Assembly (NCBI RefSeq): GCF_001632365.1
Contig: NW_024468515.1
Span: 759,544 to 823,543 of the forward strand
Direction of reading: 5' to 3'
DNA from: Laetiporus sulphureus 93-53
Lineage: Eukaryota > Basidiomycota > Agaricomycetes > Polyporales > Laetiporaceae
DNA: 64,000 nucleotides
A program made the translations under genes and the position numbers. Each line of letters begins with the position of its first letter. Positions within the stretch are counted from its first letter, which is position 1. The notes under the pieces are model-generated. The model saw nothing but the letters and a program-made list of their open reading frames with translations, did not search any database and had not been told where the DNA came from. Shown piece by piece: positions 21,535 to 31,966 of the stretch.

Positions 21535-22140
21535 TTACGCAGAAGTTCCCAACGCACTCAATCTACTCTTTGCAATCCTCCCTACATCCGCCACGGCTCT
21601 ATCCAGCTCGCTCTTCCATTCCGAGCTGCCGATCTCAACAGTATTCACTGAATCGACCGCAGGCTCGTCACGGCTCAGTGATGGCTCCAATCCTAGCACC
21701 ACTTCCATCTCATTTTTGATGACTGTTCTTGACCTCCCATTCACGAAAGTGATGTACCGCAAACCCGGATAGCGATGCTCATAACAAGCATTCAGGTGGG
21801 CAAGCCGTGCCAGAACCTCAGGCGGTGTCGCGACCGCAGCCTGTTCCTTGGCACTGAGGTGCGACAGACCCTTGACTTCGCCAATCCGCGGATGTCCTGC
21901 TATGAACTCCGCCCTTCGCTGATTGTCCCACCTCGAGATGACACCCAGAGCGGCATCAATAAGGTCAGAGTATGACGTGAGGGGCACACTCGATAAGGCG
22001 ATGTGCGAGACAAGCTCTGGTGCGAGTGAAGAGTACAAGATGGGTGATGGTTCAAATAAGGTTGCTATAGCCTGCGCGAGTGCACCGGGTGCATCAGCGT
22101 TGCTGGAGAGCACGTCGTTGAACGGAGGTAGAACAGACAT
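21535..22140 (-). CDS. OHCU decarboxylase-like protein (urate degradation)
   Basis: Matches the 2-oxo-4-hydroxy-4-carboxy-5-ureidoimidazoline decarboxylase family, which turns the last uricase-pathway intermediate into S-allantoin. The frame is uninterrupted at 201 aa from the ATG at 22140. Family features seen: the N-terminal FEPSPILYSSLAPEL helix, the catalytic-region GHPRIGEVKGLSHLSAKEQ, NACYEHRYPGLRYITFVNGRSR and a C-terminal helix with V-x-R-I-A-x-x-R-L. An in-frame ATG at 22194 adds 18 residues, but those look like leader and a cAG acceptor lies just upstream of 22140. Expected in cytosol or peroxisome. No uricase gene is in the window. Confidence 0.85.
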   Translation of the reverse strand: MSVLPPFNDVLSSNADAPGALAQAIATLFEPSPILYSSLAPELVSHIALSSVPLTSYSDLIDAALGVISRWDNQRRAEFIAGHPRIGEVKGLSHLSAKEQAAVATPPEVLARLAHLNACYEHRYPGLRYITFVNGRSRTVIKNEMEVVLGLEPSLSRDEPAVDSVNTVEIGSSEWKSELDRAVADVGRIAKSRLSALGTSA

Positions 22141-22388
22141 GTCCGATATCTGTGAAGAGGTATCACGGACGTTGGCCGGTGCAGCGTGTTTCACCCACTC
22201 ACAAGTGTGAATTGAAACTCACTAAATTACGATACAGTGTACGAATTCGTTGATCAACGTCCCACGGAGGTCAAGACGAGGATCATGAGTGCTAGTGATG
22301 GCCCAGACGGTCTCGGTGTATGTACATATTTACCTATTCCTCTTACCTTGGCATCTGCATTGCACGCTGCTCACCACCTCGCACAGCT

Positions 22389-23331
22389 ATGCGACGTTCA
22401 GTCGATGTTTCCTCCATGCTGTCGACGGACGACCTCGCAGACTACGATATCATCTCTGAAGGCCACCGATCGCTCGAGTCCAGCATAGCCGATCTCGGTC
22501 ACGTGGAAAGTTCAGCTGCGATACGCGAACCCAGCCCGTCGCGTGCAGCGAGGGAGCGGTTCGACACCGTTGGGTTGAGTGCGAGTGAGATACAGGCACA
22601 TGTCCAGAAAGCCGTGCCTTCTGCGGCGGTCGCATGGAGGACCAGCGAGGGAGAACCGAGGACGGTGCGAGTGTATGTAGACGGTATCTTCGATCCATTC
22701 CAGGCGAGGTAAGCATCGTGATCTCTCGCCATAACACATTTCGCTCACTTGTACCAAAGAGACGCGCTGCAACTACGACAAGCCAAGTTATCGTTTCCCG
22801 TCGTTCATCTTATGGTGGGCGTCTTCTCCGACGCCATATGCGAATCCCACCGCACGCCCATCATATGGCCGCTCGTCGAAAGATGCGAGATGTTGCGGCA
22901 TTGCCGATGGGTGGATGAGGTACTGGCGGATGCACCGTGGACTATTGATGAGCAGTTTCTCCGCGCAAAGAAGATTGACTATGTAGCAATTGACGAGGGC
23001 TCGTCGGTGAACCCCGCGTGTGACAAAGAGAGATTGAGTGGCTACGACTGGGTTAAGAGCATACGTATGTCTTTCATGCTGTGGACAGGGTGACAGACCG
23101 ACACTGATTGGCTCTGCAGGAAAAGCAATACCGACAAAGCAGACGACAGTGTTGACACCTATAGAACCGAGAGGTCTCTCGCTTTTCGTAGAAGCAACGC
23201 GAACGGTCAGAGGTGCGCCTCATAGAGCAACCGTACAAAGCAAAGACACGGGCCGCGAGGGCGACGTAGTTCCGAGCCCCTTTGAGGAACCTAAGCTCGA
23301 TGATTTCGGTACAGGGTTCAGCGCCATCTAA
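22389..23331 (+). CDS. choline-phosphate cytidylyltransferase-like protein, HxGH motif lost
   Basis: Exons 22389-22708, 22760-23064 and 23120-23331 (phases agree; introns 51 and 55 nt) give 278 aa. The N-terminal third is Ser-rich. The nucleotidylyltransferase fold follows: VRVYVDGIFDPF, ALQLRQAKLSFPVVHLMVG, ERCEMLRHCRWVDEVL, APWTIDEQFL and KKIDYVAIDEG. In active CCTs the first strand leads into an HxGH motif that binds CTP. Here the aligned residues read Q-A-R-D, so both histidines and the glycine are gone. The C-terminal RTEGxSTS signature is also not seen, though TKQTTVLT aligns near it. By family knowledge such a protein should not make CDP-choline. It may be a pseudoenzyme or an early pseudogene; the intact frame and good splice sites favour a retained gene. 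Confidence 0.75.
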
Positions 23332-23743
23332 ACCTTCCGATCTACTAGAAAGCTCACCACATCCCCCCCTCGAAGTCAGTTGATTTGTATCTAGCCAGAG
23401 ACCCCGTCCAGTTAATCCTAGAGGCATTGCTTCATTCCCTGTGTATTCCTGCCAGACTAATAGGGGCCTTGAGCTGCCTAGTTTCTCCCGTTTCGGAATT
23501 GCCGCCGCTCGACCGGGTCGAATTACGATCGAGGCTCCTTGGTTCCCTTGAGCGTTCGGATGATCATGCGGTCTCAAAGGTGAACGTCTAGCCCGACTAT
23601 CGCAGAAGATTCTTAATGCATCTGCCTCTGCCTATAGGCCCATGTGACTTCATCCATAAGCATATTCAAACCGTATATTCCGGTGGAGTACTAAGCACGC
23701 AACAAATGGCTCTACGCACCTCTGATTCATCCTCACAAGTGGC
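23332..23743. other. intergenic, no gene seen
   Basis: Spacer between two plus-strand genes, holding the CCT-like gene's 3' end and the next promoter. No motif stands out. Confidence 0.5.
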
Positions 23744-24745
23744 ATGTCCTCAAACACAGACGTTCAAATTTTTCCTGCATCTCAGACATGCCTACCCACG
23801 GAGTTGGTCGAAATAATCATATCATATGCATGGTCCATCCCCATGTACGCGAGGGACCGCATCAAGCTTTTCGCCTCCTTTTCCCTCGTCAGCCGTTCCT
23901 GGTTCTCGATGCTCATCCGCACTGTCCTCAGAGACGTTCATATACAGTGCCCGCTGTCTGCGAACGATTACCTCGACTTCATTCGAGAACGAAAAACGCC
24001 ACGCACGGACAAGTTCCGCTGGATGCAGGATACATCCCTGATCGCCAACGACCTATGTCGCTCCCTGACATTTCATGTTGAGCACGACGCCCACCGCACA
24101 TCCGCTGATGTCCACCAATCCGTTATGCTACGATCTGCGGGGGATGTGTCAGCCAACGCGATCTCCACGGCCATGTACATGATCAGTACTCGCAAATACC
24201 TCCCAAACCTCCGATGCGTCTCCATAAATTACGTCAACTGGGGCTTCGACGACATTTTCGAGCGCGGCCGGTTCCTCTTCTTCCCGGACCAGGTCACACA
24301 CCTTGACATCACCTTTGCCTTTGGAAATGCGTTCCTCGAAGCTCTGGGCAGGACGTTGCGCGATCATCACCGCCGCCACTGGCGCGAAGGTTTCAAGGCG
24401 CCGAGCGTTCGGCACTTGTCCATCTTCGGAGCGCCAGCCACCTTCGTCTCGGAGATGCTTGCAAGGTGTCCGGAAGTGGAGGCACTGGATACCGACGATG
24501 TCGAATGCCTAACGCAACTCCTCGCGCTACCCCGGAAACTCAATACCCTCATCCTGTATCCGCATCAGAAGAAGCTGGATCGAGTGGAGATGATCAAGCG
24601 TGTGTTTGGGAAGGCTCATGGCGTCGGGAACCTTGGCCGGCTCTGCGAGAACATGGAGCTTCTCGAGCATTGTGGTCGGTCAGAGGCAATGAGCAGGGAA
24701 AAGGAGAGATGTTGCGAGCCTCGAGGTTTATTGCAAGCAAGCTGA
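23744..24745 (+). CDS. F-box-like protein
   Basis: Single-exon 333-aa protein. Residues 15-60 (TCLPTELVEIIISYAW ... LFASFSLVSRSWFSML) have the shape of a fungal F-box: L-P-x-E-L at the start and a later L-V-x-R-x-W. The remainder has spaced Leu-rich strands (LPNLRCVSINY, VTHLDITFAFG, VRHLSIFGAP, LNTLILYP), like the degenerate LRR tails of this large basidiomycete group. F-box proteins usually link a substrate to an SCF ubiquitin ligase through Skp1. No substrate can be inferred. Confidence 0.75.
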   Translation: MSSNTDVQIFPASQTCLPTELVEIIISYAWSIPMYARDRIKLFASFSLVSRSWFSMLIRTVLRDVHIQCPLSANDYLDFIRERKTPRTDKFRWMQDTSLIANDLCRSLTFHVEHDAHRTSADVHQSVMLRSAGDVSANAISTAMYMISTRKYLPNLRCVSINYVNWGFDDIFERGRFLFFPDQVTHLDITFAFGNAFLEALGRTLRDHHRRHWREGFKAPSVRHLSIFGAPATFVSEMLARCPEVEALDTDDVECLTQLLALPRKLNTLILYPHQKKLDRVEMIKRVFGKAHGVGNLGRLCENMELLEHCGRSEAMSREKERCCEPRGLLQAS

Positions 24746-25223
24746 CAGCCGTCACGGTTTCTGTAGCAGGGATAGATGCGTTCCTGGCCTCCGCGGCGTT
24801 GCTTTACTCCTCTCTACAGAATATATGAAGTGACTTCAAATGCGCAGAATACACATGAATTATCAACGGACTTCAAGCAAGTGAATATTACCACCTGCAT
24901 CAAGCTGAGTATTCCGTAGGATTAGCCAGATTCTCCCTGTTGTATCTGGACGAACTGTTGGCTTGATTCTCCAATATCGAAACGTTTCGTTTCGCGGACA
25001 TTGCAGGGCGTCTAGACCGCAGAGGACCGGCCGAAACACGCCTGTCAAATCACGTGATCGAGATGCCTCGAAAGTGGCTGACCAGGAAGTGCCAGCCTCA
25101 GAAATACGTGCTCGTCCTCACACCAGATACATCTCCATTGACCAAGCAGCCCTCAGACATACGACAAATTGGACAAGATACTTCGCTTTATCGACTGCGG
25201 TGACTGATCTGTCGTCGTGCAAC
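24746..25223. other. intergenic, 5' region of kinase gene
   Basis: An open frame runs from 24963 in frame with the kinase, but its residues lack kinase or other domain character. I therefore take it as 5' UTR and start the kinase at 25224. Confidence 0.5.
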
Positions 25224-27773
25224 ATGTCTCACATCCCTCGGCGCAACCGCAAGGACGATGACCCCAAGATGATAGGCCTCTGGAAGGTCGGAAGGACGAT
25301 CGGCAAAGGAAGCTCTGGTATGTCTCGGAAGACGTGGGTTCATTTGATTGAGCTGCTCATCAGGGTCCTAGGGCGGGTCAGGATCGCCAGGCATACGAAG
25401 ACCGGTCAATACGCTGCTGTCAAGATTGTATCCAAGAACGCACTGCTGACCTCCAGGATGTCTCTTCGTAGTCTTGGCGACGAAGCTGACCGCATCCTGC
25501 ACAGTATCGAGCGGGAGATTGTCATCATGAAGCTCATCGAACATCCTAACATCATGCGACTCTATGACGTCTGGGAGACCTCCACGGAACTCTATCTGAT
25601 CCTCGAATATGTCGAAGGAGGCGAACTCTTTGACTATCTCTGCAACAAGGGCAAGCTTTCTTCCTCTGAGGCTCTTGGATATTTCCAGCAAATCATTACT
25701 GCGGTACATTACTGCCATCGGTTCAACATCGCCCATCGCGACCTGAAGCCAGAGAACCTCCTGCTAGACAAGGACAAGAACATCAAAGTCGCCGACTTCG
25801 GAATGGCTGCCTGGCAGGGAAAGAGCGACTTACTGCGAACTGCCTGTGGGAGCCCGCACTATGCTGCACCGGAAGTCATCATGGGTCATGCTTACAATGG
25901 AGCTTATTCGGATATCTGGTCCTGTGGTATCATTCTGTTCGCCTTGCTCGCAGGTCGGCTACCTTTCGACGATGAGGATCTTACATCGCTCCTGGAGAAA
26001 GTCAAGCTTGGAAAATATACCATGCCTGCGGATATTGACACGCGTGCGAAGGATCTCATCTCGAGGATGCTCCAGAAAGACGTCTCCAAGCGTATCACGA
26101 TCCCTGAGATCCTTGAGCACCCTTTCTACAAGTCTCAGAAGCCAAAGAAGATGGACTGCGACATTCCCAACTTGGACGACATAGCTCGGCCGTTGGCAAA
26201 CAAGGATGCTGTTGATCAGGACATTTTTGCCAATCTGCGCACGCTTTGGCACGGTACTCCTGACGACGAGATTAACGCCAGTTTGACAAACGACAAACCT
26301 ACTTGGGAGAAGGGTGTCTACCACTTGCTTGTTATCTACCGTGCGAAGCACTTGGAGAATTACGATGAGGACGAAGAGAAGCTTGCAGCAAGGCGGGCAT
26401 CGAAACGACGTGACAAGAAAGGCAAAGAGCAAGATGAAGACCAGAACGGACTGCTTGCATCACTCCCTCCCCGTGCAGGTCCACCCACGCCTCGCCGCGC
26501 AGCTGGAAGCTCTCGACTGGCGGCTTCCTCGTCATCTATACCAGGTCTTAGCCAGATGCGTCAGCTATCTTTCTTGGGCTCTAGTCTTGCTCTCTCAGCT
26601 CATGCAACACCGGCCTCTGCGGCACGAACTCTCCACCGGCAGCTTTCGTTCTCTACGGTGTCCCCTCGTGATGCAGCGCGAACTCTGTCTCCGAGCATCC
26701 CACAGGCAATGAGCCCTCTTCCCCTCCAGGTCCCGGAGATGCAGGATGAGAACATCCAGCGATTCTTCCATCAGATTGTCGAGCATCTCAACGTCATGCA
26801 GTCCGCGGGTACCGGCCACCAATCACCTGGACATGATTCGATGCGTTCACCCGGTGCGATCACTGCACCGCCGCCGACACCTCTATCCTTGGATCCTCGC
26901 AGTCCTTCCAGTGGAAAGCAAGTGAACATTCGAACTAGGGACCCACTAAAGTCCACTGACACTTTCGGCATGGGCAACTCTACATACCTCCACAACACGA
27001 CCCAGCCATTAAGTATCCGTACACGATCGCCAGAACGAAGCAGTGTCAGTTCCGATAAGGAGAATGCCAGGCGCGCGCCTCACTTGTCCATACAGACAAG
27101 CTTTGGCAGTGAGTTGCTAGAGACCCCTGCTCGCAAGCGGTCGACCCGGAGCGCAGGCACTGGCAAGCGGGTACAGATACTGGAGCCACCCACAGTGGAA
27201 CGCGCACGGCTGAAGAAGAAGCGAAGCTCGGCAATATCGCCTACGTCTCCCGCTTCAGCCCTTTCAGAAGGCTCATTTGCCCCTCCTTCACCGCCTAAAC
27301 GTCGCTGGTTCGGTCACCTGTTCAAGTTCAAGCCCACTGTCTACCACCTACTCTCCGTGGAGTATCCCGAGGACACAGTGAAGGCCTGCAGGCAGATGCT
27401 CGAAGAGATGGGCGTGTCGGTCGCGCTTGCGCATGCAGCAGCAGAAGACCCGACGGCACCTGGGTCGGACACTCTCACGCTCAAATGCTGGATGGACGAG
27501 TCTCGCGAGCTGCGAAGCGGGCTGACGCCGATGAAGGGTGTCCGTTTCCGCGTGGAGGTGCAGAGGCCGAGCGCGATACAGGGGATGGCGGGATATGTGG
27601 TGCTGCTGAGCCTTGTGCTGGAGAAGGGCGCGGCGACAAGTCTGAAGCTGATCTATAACCGACTGCGTAGAGAGTGGGACCTTGATTCTCCGCCAACGTC
27701 ATCGCCTATGGCAAGTAGGAATCCAATGTTGGGCGATGATGAGAGGTTCGTGGAGATTGTGTACGCGCAGTGA
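25224..27773 (+). CDS. Ser/Thr protein kinase of the Gin4/Hsl1/Cdr2 (NIM1-type) family
   Basis: 831-aa kinase expected to act at the bud neck/cortex and link septin organisation and cell size to mitotic entry (family knowledge). Exons 25224-25317 and 25372-27773. Kinase domain at residues ~15-275: glycine loop GKGSSGRV, AAVKIV lysine, HRDLKPENLLLD catalytic loop, DFG in DFGMAAW, GSPHYAAPEVI. A long Ser/Pro-rich middle follows. Near the C-terminus, RRWFGHLFKFKPTVYHL begins a segment with the form of a membrane-binding KA1 domain (VRFRVEVQRPS..., VLLSLVLEKG). The 54-nt intron (25318-25371, GTATGT...CTAG) splits the glycine loop. It is divisible by three and has no stop, so unspliced mRNA would still be translated but with an 18-residue insert in the ATP loop. 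Confidence 0.9.
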   Translation: MSHIPRRNRKDDDPKMIGLWKVGRTIGKGSSGMSRKTWVHLIELLIRVLGRVRIARHTKTGQYAAVKIVSKNALLTSRMSLRSLGDEADRILHSIEREIVIMKLIEHPNIMRLYDVWETSTELYLILEYVEGGELFDYLCNKGKLSSSEALGYFQQIITAVHYCHRFNIAHRDLKPENLLLDKDKNIKVADFGMAAWQGKSDLLRTACGSPHYAAPEVIMGHAYNGAYSDIWSCGIILFALLAGRLPFDDEDLTSLLEKVKLGKYTMPADIDTRAKDLISRMLQKDVSKRITIPEILEHPFYKSQKPKKMDCDIPNLDDIARPLANKDAVDQDIFANLRTLWHGTPDDEINASLTNDKPTWEKGVYHLLVIYRAKHLENYDEDEEKLAARRASKRRDKKGKEQDEDQNGLLASLPPRAGPPTPRRAAGSSRLAASSSSIPGLSQMRQLSFLGSSLALSAHATPASAARTLHRQLSFSTVSPRDAARTLSPSIPQAMSPLPLQVPEMQDENIQRFFHQIVEHLNVMQSAGTGHQSPGHDSMRSPGAITAPPPTPLSLDPRSPSSGKQVNIRTRDPLKSTDTFGMGNSTYLHNTTQPLSIRTRSPERSSVSSDKENARRAPHLSIQTSFGSELLETPARKRSTRSAGTGKRVQILEPPTVERARLKKKRSSAISPTSPASALSEGSFAPPSPPKRRWFGHLFKFKPTVYHLLSVEYPEDTVKACRQMLEEMGVSVALAHAAAEDPTAPGSDTLTLKCWMDESRELRSGLTPMKGVRFRVEVQRPSAIQGMAGYVVLLSLVLEKGAATSLKLIYNRLRREWDLDSPPTSSPMASRNPMLGDDERFVEIVYAQ

Positions 27774-28150
27774 GGACGTTCCTCGGTGGACACTTGCAGA
27801 TGATCTACAACATCACGAAGAGGACATATTATGGTCCTTTACAACAGAAAGCAGGTCCAGGAGCTTACGATACAACGTATCTGTTCTGTACACTACCTAG
27901 TCCATATACGTCATTTGCGGATATATAGGATGATATGACATTCTTCGTATAATCAATGCTCGATGCATGATGCATGGAAAGCTTTTCGCATAAGACAAGC
28001 ACATGATCATGAGCAATTACAGCCTAGTTCTTAATGAAAGAAATCCTTGAGATTCACAAGATATCACAACATCAATGGATATTTCATACCTGTAGAGTGG
28101 TCACTGCTCATGTCTCAAGGGATATGCCACTATATAGCATGCATGGATCT
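27774..28150. other. convergent 3' flanks
   Basis: AT-rich spacer between the ends of the kinase gene (+) and TMA16 (-). It should hold both 3' UTRs and poly(A) sites. No gene seen. Confidence 0.6.
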
Positions 28151-28922
28151 CTATGATGTTGATGGCCCATCCATGGCCGTGATTGTCGAACTGAAGCGCG
28201 ACAATGGCTCCATGAGTAGTGGCGCCTCATCAATGTCCATATGCTCATCTCGAGCACTGTTTTCTTTATCTTTACTTTCGAGAAGGGAGGGGTGTTTTCC
28301 GGGGCGTGAGACTACCGCTACGCTCGGCGAGTCGCTGGAAATACGGATGAAACGCAATTGCTGGATGAATTCGACTGCTTTTCGGTCCCATCGCCGAAAC
28401 AACTCAACGTTTGGCGGGTACGTGAGGTCTATCACCTCTTCAAACCTCAGGTTCAGTAAGTGTTGTCTCCTGAAGACAGGCAGGCTCACCTAGACCCGTT
28501 CGATATTCCTCCGCCTCCCTGAGTTTCAACTCTTCCAGCTTCTGCTCTTTCACGCTCTTTGGTCGACCTTTTCTCCTGCTTTTCCTCTCCTCCTCCAATT
28601 TCCCATCAAATCGGGTGAGCCAAACGCTCTCAATGATTTTATGAAGGTCTTCTAAAGACAAAACTCCATCGGCAGGCATAGCATGATAAAAGAACGAATA
28701 TATGTCGACTAGGAGGCTTCATGAGTAGTCCGCAAGATTGTGCATGTCCCGTAGCAAACCTTGAGATCTTTGCTTCTCCGAACGCGCCTTGGCAACTTGT
28801 TCAAGCTTGCTTTTACGATGCTGCACGCGAGCTAATTGTTCTGCTTTCCGGGATTGGGGATGGAATAGTTTCTCTTTTTTCTGAGCAATGGCCTTCTTCT
28901 TCCCTTCTTTGGGTGGCGCCAT
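28151..28922 (-). CDS. TMA16: TMA16-like ribosome-assembly protein
   Basis: Translation-machinery-associated protein 16, a nuclear pre-60S biogenesis factor. Exons 28760-28922, 28490-28708 and 28151-28437 give 222 aa with consistent phases; introns are 51 and 52 nt. Family marks: a Lys-rich start with HPQSRKAEQLARVQHR, then YSFFYHAMPADGVLSLEDLHKII, the basic RRKGRPKSVKEQKLEELKLRE stretch (first 20 residues are the key part), EEYRTGLEV and VELFRRWDRKAVEFIQQLRFIRI. The acidic/Ser C-terminal tail is less conserved. Divergent from the glycosyltransferase gene 291 bp away. Confidence 0.88.
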
Positions 28923-29213
28923 AATGGAAGCGTTGCTCTGACAAGTATGCGAGATAGTTCAAAGCAGTGGTATCAGCAGGTCAGCTTTCCGCGCATTTGC
29001 CTGTGCAGATAGAAAGCTCCGTGAAAATGAAATGCCAGAAGAAATTTCAACCGTACGGGCGCCAATCAATCAAGCTGTACCTAAATGAGGCAGGCGTTGT
29101 CTTCAACGTTCATCTCCTGAAACTCGAGTGACTCTCACCTGCGTCCTGCTTCGGAGTCTGCGAGACTATTATCACTGTATAGTCACTTTTCGATTTATTC
29201 TCCACGGTTTGAG

Positions 29214-31909
29214 ATGGTCAGACTCTGGACTTTTCTGCCTTATACTTCCGTGAGGCCAGCAACGTCCGGCAAGTTGTATATCCTCTGGACCTCGCTCTTC
29301 ATCTCTCTCTTTATCCTTCTTATGCGGTCTAGAGATGCGGATCACCCCGAAATCGATATTTTGGAAAATGCTGGTCCGTCTAGACAAGCTATGCGGCACG
29401 GAGTCTCCAACAACGTATACTTTCACCACGTGCAAGACGGCTTGAACGTCACAAGCAACAAAACTACTTCATCGACCGCCTTAATTCTCGACCTTTGCAA
29501 AGGCAACACTGACACACCAGAGCTGTTATCCTTAACTGCTGTTCTCCCTGTGGTTCCTTCATCGCTGGGCTCCTTGGAGACGCAATTACGGACTCTATTG
29601 GAATATTCAAGATATCTCTCAGATATTCTCATTACCTATCCTGCGGCGCTGCAATCACAAATCAGAAGATCTATGCTGTCGGTGCTCGCTTCCGGTGGGC
29701 ACTCCGCCCACGTCGAGATGTCACTGTCCACCTGGCCATCTGGAACGGATGAAGCCACGGCTGTTTTTCATGTTGCGCAGCAGGCTGCAACCACACATGT
29801 CCTTCTTCTCGGAAGTGACGGCTTGGAGACCTTCGATGATCGTACCAAGGAGATTCTTCTCCTTCTTGAGCCGTTCTCCACAATGATGCCACTCGGTCCT
29901 CGAGGATTGATAGGCAACGCTTGTGTCACACCTTCCGAAACTCCCCAGAAAGCTGACTACCTTCTCCCGCCATTTTTGCTGCCGACTTCTCTGCTACCCT
30001 TGGAGTACTTTCCTGCATACACTTGGAAAACCCTCGGAGAGCGCATGTCTCAAACGCAGCCTGGCTTGGCAGGAGGATTGGTCGTGGGCTCTAGCAATTC
30101 TTCGTCCGCGGGCTGCTCTCAGACTGTGACGTCAATTTCTGAAGAAGTGCTGCCGGACATACCTATGCTTGCCGATGATTATTCACTGCAGCCTGTGGAA
30201 TCGCTGGGTACCACGATTCTGAACGACACATGCGTCGCGGAGTATGATAGAATACCGCTTTCCGGTACCTTTATGCTGCTCCTCGATAGTACCGCAGACT
30301 TGCGATCTTTCTCCTCAGCTGCATGTCGCCTCCAAACGGATGGCCATGAAATAACTACAGTAGTCCGTTCCAGCGAGTCTGATTTGGTCGGCCGCGGGGA
30401 TTTCGACGTGGACGGTGGGTTGGCTAGTGAGCGAATTCTGACCACTGGGGATTGCAGTCTGAATTACACTATGTTGTCCGCAAGATCTGCTGTAGCTGAG
30501 GTCGGAGATTGGATTTCCGGCAACGTGTTATCGCCCAATGTTCTCATCACCACCGTTAAGAAAGGGTCTGCGATATCCTTGTTGCTGTCAGACGCGAACC
30601 TAGCAGGAGGGCGTCTTTCGGCCACGACTGTCATATACCTCCCTCAGACGGACCTTGCCTATTGCGACTGGATGGGATCTCTGTCTCTGCTAGAGTTTCA
30701 AAGCAAGCATCTACATAGCTTTCTGGAAACAGTTGCTGACCTCAATCTCTAGATTGGCATGTTCCTCGGGTTGATATTTCCGTCATCACGAACGACAGAC
30801 CACACTCGCTGGAACGGCTTCTGACCTCTCTCTCTAGTGCACGATATTTCGGCGACGCCCTGAACCTCCGCGTTAATATGGAGCAGACAGCCGATCCGGA
30901 AACCTTGCAGGTCGTGAACGTGTTCCGTTGGAACTACGGCCAAGTGTTTCTACATCGTCGTGTCATTCATGGTGGTCTGCTTCCTGCTGTGGTCGAATCT
31001 TGGTATCCGCACTCCAACAATTCCTACGGACTAATCTTGGAAGATGACGTGGAAGTCTCGCCACTATTCTACGCCTGGATCAAGATGGCGTTGCTTCGCT
31101 ACAGGTGAGCACGATGCTATGCACCTGAAACCCATTATTGATGAACGCATACGCTCAGATATGGACAGCAGGAAGATCGATCTTCGCAATTATTTGGCAT
31201 CAGTCTCTATCAGCAGAAGAATCTTGAATTGCGTCCCGACGGGCGCCATCCTTTCAACGCCCGGAATGCATTCGCAGCTGTAGGCATCGCGAATCCCAAC
31301 ACTCCATACTTGTCACAAATTCCGTGCAGCTGGGGCGCAGTGTACTTCCCCGAGCATTGGAAAGAATTCCACTCTTATCTATCGTTCCGTCTCTCGGAGT
31401 ACGCCTGGGATACGGATCAAGTGGTCATTCCAGGGGCCAGGTCAAACAAATGGACACGATCCTGGAAGAAATACTTCATCGAACTCGTGTACCTGCGTGG
31501 ATACATTATGCTATACCCTAACTTCGACGACTATGTCTCGCTGTCTACCAATCACTTGGAAATAGGCTCGCACGTCAAGAATATGTCGACCGAGGCTTAT
31601 CTTCGAAAGAAAAGGATGTTTCTCCTGCCCTTGATGGAACTGCCGAGCCCAGAGCAAGCAAGCGGTCTGCTGGATCTCCCCAATGGCAGGCTGCCTTCGT
31701 GGTCATCCTTACCGTCACTCGATCTACTCGGTCTGCCGGTGGACGAGAAGGCTATGATCCAACGAGGTCTAGCACGCAAGGCGGAGTTGACAGGTTGCGA
31801 CGAATGGGTAGCTGAACGCGGCATACCCTCACACGATGTATGGGATTTGCTTTGTGACAGCGACCAGCTATTCCATCATAAGTTCCGCGAAGGGAGCACT
31901 GGCCAATAA
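29214..31909 (+). CDS. GT2-like membrane glycosyltransferase, with apparent frameshift
   Basis: Fungal type II membrane protein. Residues ~20-40 (LYILWTSLFISLFILLM) form a signal anchor, followed by a ~500-aa lumenal part. The catalytic part begins VDISVITNDRPHSLERLL (donor-binding strand of a GT-A fold) and contains LILEDDVEVSP (acidic DxD-like motif), CSWGAVYFPEHW and a Tyr-rich C-terminal region. An intron at 31105-31158 (54 nt, GTGAGC...CAG) is clear. At 30750-30752 the first frame hits TAG, while the next frame continues smoothly as DWHVPRVDISV. No xGT donor exists in the right phase, so this looks like a 1-nt frameshift and not an intron. It may be a sequencing error, a recent inactivation or recoding. 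Confidence 0.75.
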
Positions 31910-31966
31910 TAAACTATACAGCTTTCTGAACCTGTAGCTATCTCTGTAAGGCGGTTGCAGTCTACT

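Noticed and set aside
25368..25736. minus-strand 122-aa frame, and other frames inside the kinase gene
   Set aside because: Antisense or off-frame shadows of a well-supported kinase.
20387..27773. idea of a functional gene cluster (J-protein, OHCU decarboxylase, CCT-like, F-box, kinase)
   Set aside because: Functions are unrelated and no shared promoter motif is visible; ordinary gene neighbours in a fungal genome.
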